This document shows, one piece after another, positions 1 to 4,299 of a stretch of 6,305 nt of DNA. Within the stretch, counting starts at the first letter, position 1. Every line of letters begins with the position of its first letter. The notes under the pieces were generated by a model. That model saw nothing but the letters and a program-made list of their open reading frames with translations, ran no database searches and was not told where the DNA came from. This DNA is from Pseudomonadota bacterium. GTDB lineage: Bacteria > Pseudomonadota > Gammaproteobacteria > Enterobacterales > Succinivibrionaceae. Position numbers and translations under genes: made by a program. The stretch covers positions 1 through 6,305 of the forward strand of contig JAEWPL010000144.1 in the NCBI GenBank assembly GCA_023460615.1, given 5' to 3'.

Positions 1-155
1 AGCTCTAATTCTTTTTGGCAATCGTATAAAAACTTCTTGGCTTTTGAAAATTGCTTACCTAAAAAGAAAGCAAGCTCTAAAGTCTTTTGTGGACCTAACA
101 CCAAAAGACAGATAGTAGCGATAACTACAAGCTCGATAAAACTAATTCCAGCCAT
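1..155 (-). CDS. tatB: Twin-arginine translocase subunit TatB (N-terminal 51 residues; runs off the left edge)
   Basis: TatB works with TatC in the inner membrane as the receptor that recognises twin-arginine signal peptides of folded proteins. The visible part starts MAGISFIELVVIA and has one short membrane helix (about residues 4-20). It keeps the family's diagnostic residues: Glu at position 8 and the Gly-Pro-Gln hinge at 21-23, followed by a basic amphipathic helix containing KQFSKAKK. Glu8 and the LGP hinge separate TatB from TatA. The start codon lies 3 bases after the tatA stop and no clear Shine-Dalgarno precedes it, so translation is probably coupled to tatA. The C-terminal part is outside the window, and tatC would be expected beyond it. 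Identification is by motif alignment to known TatB; the length cannot be judged. Confidence 0.88.
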   Translation of the reverse strand, partial: MAGISFIELVVIATICLLVLGPQKTLELAFFLGKQFSKAKKFLYDCQKELE

Positions 156-158
156 AAC

Positions 159-347
159 TTAATTTTTGCTTTGTTCTTCTTTTGAAAGAGATAAGTTATC
201 TTGAGAATTATCAGTGTTCATGCCTTCTTTAAAACTGTGAATAGCAGAGCCTAAATCTTTACCTAAATTCTTTAATTTACCAGTACCAAAAACTAAAGCT
301 ACGATTACAAGTACGATAAGCCAGTGCCAAATTGATAAACTTCCCAT
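159..347 (-). CDS. tatA: Twin-arginine translocase pore-forming subunit TatA, short form (62 aa)
   Basis: TatA oligomerises in the inner membrane to make the transient passage for folded Tat substrates. The protein begins MGSLSIWHWL, with a single N-terminal membrane helix (about residues 6-20). The conserved Phe20-Gly21 hinge and a Lys/Gly-rich amphipathic helix (about 22-42, KLKNLGKDLG) follow, then a short polar, acidic tail. Position 8, a polar residue in TatA (Gln in E. coli), is His here. At 62 residues it is clearly shorter than E. coli TatA (89), and the missing part is the dispensable C-terminal tail. A strong Shine-Dalgarno AAAGGAG (354-360) lies 6 bases before the ATG. tatB follows with a 3-base gap, so the two form one operon. 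TatA/E paralogy cannot be resolved from sequence alone, but the position before tatB favours TatA. Confidence 0.93.
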   Translation of the reverse strand: MGSLSIWHWLIVLVIVALVFGTGKLKNLGKDLGSAIHSFKEGMNTDNSQDNLSLSKEEQSKN

Positions 348-360
348 GTGAGGCTCCTTT

Positions 361-391
361 AAAAAAATAAGCCTAAGGTTTTACCTTAGGC
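361..391 (-). terminator. Rho-independent terminator between the Tat-exported HD protein and tatA
   Basis: An 8-bp perfect inverted repeat, GCCTAAGG (371-378) and CCTTAGGC (384-391), encloses a 5-nt loop. On the minus strand it is followed at once by TTATTTTTTT (370-361), so it ends transcripts of the HD-domain gene. On the plus strand the bases after the hairpin are not T-rich, so it acts in one direction. Its U-tract directly abuts the tatA ribosome binding site (354-360). That leaves no room between terminator and tatA for a promoter, so read-through or an internal promoter must feed tatAB. Confidence 0.85.
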
Positions 392-400
392 AAAGTGTCA

Positions 401-1555
401 TTATTTAGAAATAATTGCTTTAGCAATTGAAGCTACAGTAGCGTTTGGATCGCCTGCGTTAGCTGCTTCACTGTGTAAGCGCATGAAACTGTATTGCGCT
501 GCAATATAGTTTCTAAAAGCGTTGAACTTAAGAGTGTTAAGCTCATTTTCTTTAAAGCCATATTCTTTTACAGCAACAGCTTTTAATAACTCCACAGATT
601 GCTTTGCTACAGGTACTGACAACACGAAATCGTGATCGCCTAAATGTACGATGTAGCCTGCGTGCTTATGAGGAGTAGGTAGTGTCTTACCATCCTTTGA
701 AAGTAGACCTAAAGCGATAGGATCTTTACTGGCTAAAATGGCAGCTGCTTTAATCCAACCTACAACTTGAGCTTCATCCTTAGGAGATCCTGGATGATTG
801 TGAGCACAAGCTTGAGCTATGATTTCATCCTTTGGTAAACCGCGGAAGATAACTTCTGCAATACTAAATACGTGGTGAGCGCCTGTACCTGCAATTGTGT
901 ATTCAGGTAGTGATGAGCCGTCTTGTTGCCATTGGAACACCCAAGGTTTTGCTAAATCGTGAAGTAATTGACCAGCAACAGAAATATCGTAGTTAGCATC
1001 ATATTCCATGATGTCGCTGTAGGTTTCTACAATAGCTTTTGTAATTTCTACGTTAACAGCAGTGTGAGTTACAAGTCCACCAGGATAAGAGTGGTGGGAT
1101 GCATAACCACTACCTGGTGCACTAAAGAATGGTTGAGGTAGAGTGTTAAGATCTTTTAGTGGTGGGAAAATCTTATCTACAGGTGTAAGCTTAGGATCTA
1201 CTAAACCATTTTGTAATAACTTGTCATATACAGCTTGTACCTTATCTTTTGTTGGATACAAGGACATAAAGGTAGGTACAGTATTCTTATATAAATCTAA
1301 TACTTGAGCACGAAGAGTAGTGTCGTGAAGTGAGTTAATTTGTTTTAACAAATAGTCCCAAGCACTTTGTACTAGCTCAGAGTTTTGAGCAACTTCAATT
1401 GGATTTGTTGGGAGCTTATTTAAGTTTACTTTTTTAACCTTTGCATTAGCTGCAAAAGCTGGTTTTACCATGTTAAAAGCAACTAAGCCTGCAGCAACAG
1501 AAGCTGAAGCTTTTAAAAAGTTACGTCGTGATAAGTCTAAGTTTTTAGTTTTCAT
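401..1555 (-). CDS. Tat-exported HD-domain metal-dependent (phospho)hydrolase candidate
   Basis: A 384-aa protein that joins a twin-arginine signal peptide to an HD-superfamily hydrolase domain. The signal is LDLSRRNFLKASAS (Arg10-Arg11), a hydrophobic stretch to about residue 31, and a likely cleavage site after Ala-Phe-Ala at 35. A helical region of about 110 residues follows. The HD core begins with HHSYPGGLVTHT (His164), then LLHDLAK (His199-Asp200), His227/228, His252/254 and SKD (Asp278). This gives the H-HD-H-H-D set that binds two metals in catalytically active HD proteins. The substrate is unknown. The start at 1555 is preferred because GGAG lies 6 bases upstream and the twin-arginine motif then sits near the N-terminus; an in-frame ATG at 1561 is also possible. 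A further in-frame ATG at 1600 would put 15 extra residues before the signal and has no support. It is followed by a terminator and then tatAB. Exported to the periplasm by inference. Confidence 0.8.
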   Translation of the reverse strand: MKTKNLDLSRRNFLKASASVAAGLVAFNMVKPAFAANAKVKKVNLNKLPTNPIEVAQNSELVQSAWDYLLKQINSLHDTTLRAQVLDLYKNTVPTFMSLYPTKDKVQAVYDKLLQNGLVDPKLTPVDKIFPPLKDLNTLPQPFFSAPGSGYASHHSYPGGLVTHTAVNVEITKAIVETYSDIMEYDANYDISVAGQLLHDLAKPWVFQWQQDGSSLPEYTIAGTGAHHVFSIAEVIFRGLPKDEIIAQACAHNHPGSPKDEAQVVGWIKAAAILASKDPIALGLLSKDGKTLPTPHKHAGYIVHLGDHDFVLSVPVAKQSVELLKAVAVKEYGFKENELNTLKFNAFRNYIAAQYSFMRLHSEAANAGDPNATVASIAKAIISK

Positions 1556-1598
1556 TGTCATCTCCAAAATTCCTTTCACAAGATAATTTTGAAAAGAC

Positions 1599-1628
1599 AA
1601 TGTAAAAATTAGAAAAACGCCATGTTAA
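1599..1628 (-). promoter_or_regulatory. Candidate sigma-70 promoter for the HD-protein gene
   Basis: On the minus strand TTAACA (1628-1623, 5 of 6 to the consensus -35) is followed after 18 bases by TACATT (1604-1599, 4 of 6 to the -10). Transcription would begin near 1591 and give a leader of roughly 35 bases before the ATG at 1555. The -10 covers the alternative upstream ATG at 1600, which would then not be transcribed. In AT-rich sequence such matches arise easily, so this is only the best candidate. Confidence 0.3.
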
Positions 1629-1802
1629 TTTTAGAATCAAGTAACGCACAAAATTGTAAAATATAATGAACTTTACACAGAACAGATACTAATGCGACCG
1701 TAAGGCTTTTTTAAAATGTAAATTAGGTTGCAAAACTTAGTATTAGTACTTAAGTCTTCCATTTAAATTTTGCGAGCAAACTATAATCTTAATAAGAAAA
1801 AT

Positions 1803-1829
1803 TAAACTTTTTTAGAAATTGACCGACAA
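1803..1829 (+). promoter_or_regulatory. Sigma-28 (FliA) flagellar promoter of motX
   Basis: TAAACTTT (1803-1810), 11 bases, then ACCGACAA (1822-1829). Against the enterobacterial FliA consensus TAAAGTTT-N11-GCCGATAA this is 7 of 8 and 6 of 8 with exactly the right spacing. Transcription would start near 1836 and give a leader of about 40 bases. In Vibrio, motX belongs to the sigma-28-dependent late flagellar class, so the site fits the gene. A weaker sigma-70 reading, TTGACC (1819-1824), 18 bases, TAATTT (1843-1848), overlaps it and cannot be excluded. Confidence 0.68.
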
Positions 1830-1874
1830 ATATATAAGCGAGTAATTTTAGTTTTAGCATATAGTGGAGGAAGT

Positions 1875-2606
1875 ATGAGTCAAGCTTTAAAGATTAGCTC
1901 TTTAGCTTTTGCTATTAGCATAGCTTGTCTTGCTATTTCTTGTTCTACCTATGCAGCTAAGTATGACATAGTCACTAGTACTAAAGCCATTGTGGCTAAA
2001 GATACTTTAGAATCAATTGACATGAAAAGCTTGCTAGATAATAACGGTGCAAGTGTCGAGATGTATACACCTGATAAGATGAATAGCATCATTGAGAACA
2101 CCGATATTGCAAGTGTAGTTAAGACTCGTGATAGATGTCAGTTTACCTCCGATATTGAAGATAGAGCAAGATTAGTTAAATCTCCAGTCTTTATGTATGC
2201 TTGGGGCGCGATGTTATTAGACGGGATCTGCGTTCAACAGGATAGAGATTTAGGCTTAGGCTATATTAGGCGTGCAGCCGATGATGGTTATGCCCCTGCT
2301 ATGGTAAAGGTAGCTCAATTCTTTGAGAGAGGTTTATTCCTAAGTCAGAATCTTACCTTGTCAGAACAGTATATGCATACAGCTGCAGCCTTAGGCTCTA
2401 AGTCTGCTCGTTTAGCTTGGGCAGATATGCTAGTAAGAGGCTATGGAAACCCTTCTTTGTATGAGGAGGCGTTTGGTTGGTTGTATCACTCGTCCTATCA
2501 AGACGAATATTCCAACTTAAAAAAGGATTATTTAGAAACTGAGCTTAAAAAGCATTTACCCCCTAATGTAATTGCAAGAAGTATTGCTTTTGAGCCAGAT
2601 TACTAA
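1875..2606 (+). CDS. motX: Sodium-driven polar flagellar motor protein MotX (Sel1-repeat, periplasmic)
   Basis: MotX forms, with MotY, the periplasmic T-ring that anchors the PomA/PomB sodium-channel stators around the polar flagellar basal body. The 243-aa protein has an N-terminal signal (residues 1-28), then a variable stretch to about 83. The MotX core follows: DRCQF (Cys88) and GICVQQD (Cys119), whose cysteines are the likely conserved disulfide pair, and three Sel1-like helical repeats (about 105-139, 140-175, 176-207). The MotX-typical RGYGNPSLYEEAFGWLY and PPNVIARS complete the C-terminal part. The signal could be cleaved by signal peptidase I after TYA (27), or as a lipoprotein at Ala-Ile-Ser-Cys23, a permissive lipobox. 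Ribosome binding site GGAGG (1866-1870) lies 4 bases before the ATG. The N-terminal variable part looks longer than in Vibrio MotX (about 210 aa). It is a single-gene unit with a FliA-type promoter and its own terminator; no stator gene lies nearby. Confidence 0.86.
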   Translation: MSQALKISSLAFAISIACLAISCSTYAAKYDIVTSTKAIVAKDTLESIDMKSLLDNNGASVEMYTPDKMNSIIENTDIASVVKTRDRCQFTSDIEDRARLVKSPVFMYAWGAMLLDGICVQQDRDLGLGYIRRAADDGYAPAMVKVAQFFERGLFLSQNLTLSEQYMHTAAALGSKSARLAWADMLVRGYGNPSLYEEAFGWLYHSSYQDEYSNLKKDYLETELKKHLPPNVIARSIAFEPDY

Positions 2607-2630
2607 AAAAAGAATAAATAATCTTGTATT

Positions 2631-2668
2631 AAGGATAAGTGCCTTTTTAGGTATTTATCCTTTTTTTT
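2631..2668 (+). terminator. Rho-independent terminator of motX
   Basis: A 14-pair stem, AAGGATAAGTGCCT (2631-2644) against AGGTATTTATCCTT (2649-2662), contains two G-U pairs and a TTTT loop. A run of T continues to 2668. It begins 24 bases after the motX stop codon and separates motX from ffh. The opposite strand has no T-run after the stem, so it acts rightward only. Confidence 0.9.
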
Positions 2669-2683
2669 CATATCTGATATAAT
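2655..2683 (+). promoter_or_regulatory. Extended -10 promoter of ffh, overlapping the motX terminator
   Basis: TGATATAAT (2675-2683) is a perfect extended -10 element (TGnTATAAT). The position 17 bases upstream (2655-2660, TTATCC) is a poor -35, which extended -10 promoters can do without, and it lies in the descending arm of the motX terminator. Transcription would start near 2690, leaving about 32 bases before the ffh ATG. Confidence 0.7.
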
Positions 2684-2721
2684 CTTAGCAATTGTGTTAA
2701 ATAGAATTTAGAGCCTTCAAT

Positions 2722-4125
2722 ATGTTTGAAAATCTCACTCAAAGACTTAATCGAACCCTAAAAAATTTAAGTGGCAAAGGCCGTATCACAGAAGACAACA
2801 TCAAAGATACTCTTCGTGAGGTAAGAACTGCTTTACTTGAAGCAGACGTTGCTTTGCCTGTTGTGAAAGCTTTTACCCAAAGAGTAAAAGAGAGAACTTT
2901 AGGTTTAGAGGTAAGCCAAAGCTTAACTCCAGGTCAGGAATTTATTAAAGCTGTTCATGCTGAGTTAGTAGAGACCATGGGTGGTGATACCTGTGAGATT
3001 AACTTAGCTCATCAGCCACCTGCTGTAATTTTATTAGCAGGTTTACAAGGTGCTGGTAAAACCACAACTGCAGCAAAGCTTGCTTTATATTTAAAAGAGC
3101 GTCTTAACAAGAAAGTCTTACTCTGCTCTGTAGATACTTACAGACCTGCAGCTATGGATCAGTTAAAGACCTTAGCTCAAGATATCAGTGTTGATAACTA
3201 CCCATCTGATCCAAAGAATACTCCAGATGAAATTGCTGCTGCAGCTTTGCAAATGGGTAAGTTAAAAGCTTACGATGTAGTGATTGTAGATACCGCAGGT
3301 AGACTTGCTGTTGATGAAGAAATGATGGATGAAGTAAAGCGCTTGCACAAACTTCTTGATCCTATCGAAACCTTCTTCGTAGTTGACGCTATGACAGGTC
3401 AAGATGCAGCTAATACTGCTAAAGCTTTTAATGATGCGCTACCTTTAACTGGCGTTATCTTAACTAAAGCTGATGGTGATGCCCGTGGTGGTGCTGCTTT
3501 ATCTGTAAAAGAAATTACAGGCAAACCAATTAAATTTATCGGTATGGGCGAAAAGGTTGTTGCTCTAGAGCCTTTCCACCCAGATAGAATCGCTTCAAGA
3601 ATTCTTGATATGGGTGATGTTTTATCCCTAATCGAGGATTTACAACGTAATACTGACGTTGAGCAAGCTAAAAAGATGGCTCAAAAGTTAAAGTCAGGTC
3701 AAGGCTTTACTTTTGATGACTTTAAAGATCAAATCGCTCAAATGAAAAAAATGGGTGGTATGACCGGCTTGCTAGATAAACTTCCTGGTATGGGTGGTTT
3801 AACTGATCAGATTAAAGACAAAGTTAATGACAAATCTATAGCACATATGGAAGCCATCATTAACTCTATGACTAAAAAAGAGCGCGCAAACCCAGATATC
3901 ATTAAAGGCTCAAGAAAGAGAAGAATTGCAGCTGGTGCTGGTGTCGATGTCCATGAAGTAAATGTACTTTTACGTCAGTTTGATATGATGCAAAAGATGA
4001 TGAAGAAAATGGGCAAAGGTGGCATCCGTAAAATGGCTGGTGCCATGAAAGGCATGATGGGCGCTATGGGTGGCATGGGCGGTATGGGACCTATGGGCGC
4101 TTTTGGCAATATGTTTAAACGCTAA
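2722..4125 (+). CDS. ffh: Signal recognition particle protein Ffh (SRP54 homologue)
   Basis: Ffh is the GTPase that, with 4.5S RNA, binds signal sequences emerging from ribosomes and delivers them to FtsY at the membrane. The 467-aa protein shows the full family layout. A helical N domain (about 1-85) is followed by a G domain with the P-loop GLQGAGKTTTAAK (107-119), DTYRPAA (138-144), DTAGR (190-194), TKADGDARGG (248-257) and GMGE (274-277). The methionine-rich M domain (from about 300) has the RNA-binding GSRKRRIAAGAG (396-407) and ends in a Gly/Met-rich tail. It is about 14 residues longer than E. coli Ffh (453), the extra being in this tail, which is built from GGMG-like units. The ATG has only a weak ribosome binding site (TAGAG, 2709-2713), but the N-terminus MFENLTQRLN matches the family start. 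It has its own promoter and terminator. Downstream is a chemoreceptor, not the usual rpsP. Confidence 0.98.
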   Translation: MFENLTQRLNRTLKNLSGKGRITEDNIKDTLREVRTALLEADVALPVVKAFTQRVKERTLGLEVSQSLTPGQEFIKAVHAELVETMGGDTCEINLAHQPPAVILLAGLQGAGKTTTAAKLALYLKERLNKKVLLCSVDTYRPAAMDQLKTLAQDISVDNYPSDPKNTPDEIAAAALQMGKLKAYDVVIVDTAGRLAVDEEMMDEVKRLHKLLDPIETFFVVDAMTGQDAANTAKAFNDALPLTGVILTKADGDARGGAALSVKEITGKPIKFIGMGEKVVALEPFHPDRIASRILDMGDVLSLIEDLQRNTDVEQAKKMAQKLKSGQGFTFDDFKDQIAQMKKMGGMTGLLDKLPGMGGLTDQIKDKVNDKSIAHMEAIINSMTKKERANPDIIKGSRKRRIAAGAGVDVHEVNVLLRQFDMMQKMMKKMGKGGIRKMAGAMKGMMGAMGGMGGMGPMGAFGNMFKR

Positions 4126-4131
4126 CTTAAC

Positions 4132-4180
4132 TTTCCTCATTGCACTTTCTAAATGCAATGGGGAAATTTTCTTATTTTTA
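4132..4180 (+). terminator. Rho-independent terminator of ffh
   Basis: A 13-pair stem, TTTCCTCATTGCA (4132-4144) against TGCAATGGGGAAA (4154-4166), has a single G-U pair and a 9-nt loop. The T-rich tract TTTTCTTATTTTT follows (4167-4179). It begins 7 bases after the ffh stop, so ffh is transcribed alone. Confidence 0.9.
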
Positions 4181-4299
4181 TCCTATCTTTTCACAAAGTT
4201 AATGTAACCTATCTCTAAATTTAGCAATCTTTACCTAGAATATTAGGCAAAAACTTATATGCTTATAGTTAAAGTATAGTATTTTTATGGTGAAGACAT

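Larger units (their letters stand above)
1556..1874. other. Divergent intergenic region between the HD-protein gene and motX
   Basis: About 320 AT-rich bases carry the start regions of two divergent genes. The right end holds the sigma-28 type promoter and ribosome binding site of motX; the left end holds the leader and a weak candidate promoter for the HD-protein gene. Between them is an imperfect dyad, ACTTAGTA (1735-1742) against TAC-TAAGT (1747-1755, one unpaired T). TACTAAT at 1687-1693 is repeated inverted as ATTAGTA at 1742-1748. These could be operator sites but match no operator I recognise. TATAAT occurs at 1662-1667 and 1782-1787 on the plus strand without a good -35. I see no RNA gene or small ORF with a convincing ribosome binding site. 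Confidence 0.5.

Noticed and set aside
413..428. Near-perfect palindrome AATTGCT-TT-AGCAATT at the 3' end of the HD gene
   Set aside because: It falls in codons for Ala-Ile-Ala-Lys-Ala-Ile near the C-terminus and has no U-tract of its own. It could arise from codon choice, and the true terminator is at 361-391.
1556..1600. Longer N-terminus for the HD protein, starting at the ATG at 1600
   Set aside because: It would place 15 residues before the Tat signal, its ATG overlaps the candidate -10, and good Shine-Dalgarno sequences (AAAGGA, GGAG) lie downstream of it, next to the ATGs at 1561 and 1555.
1640..1800. Plus-strand TATAAT hexamers at 1662 and 1782 as motX promoters
   Set aside because: Neither has a recognisable -35 at 16-18 bases upstream, and the sigma-28 site at 1803-1829 is much better and closer to the gene.
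3970..4158. Minus-strand reading frame of 62 codons, rich in His and Ala
   Set aside because: It is the antisense shadow of the Met/Gly-rich end of ffh (CAT is the complement of ATG) and runs through the ffh terminator. There is no ribosome binding site and no family resemblance.
4216..4242. Possible sigma-28 promoter for the chemoreceptor (TAAATTTA, then CTAGAATA at the right spacing)
   Set aside because: Only 3 of 8 positions match the -10 consensus at the correct spacing; the better-looking ACCTAGAA lies 2 bases too close to the -35.
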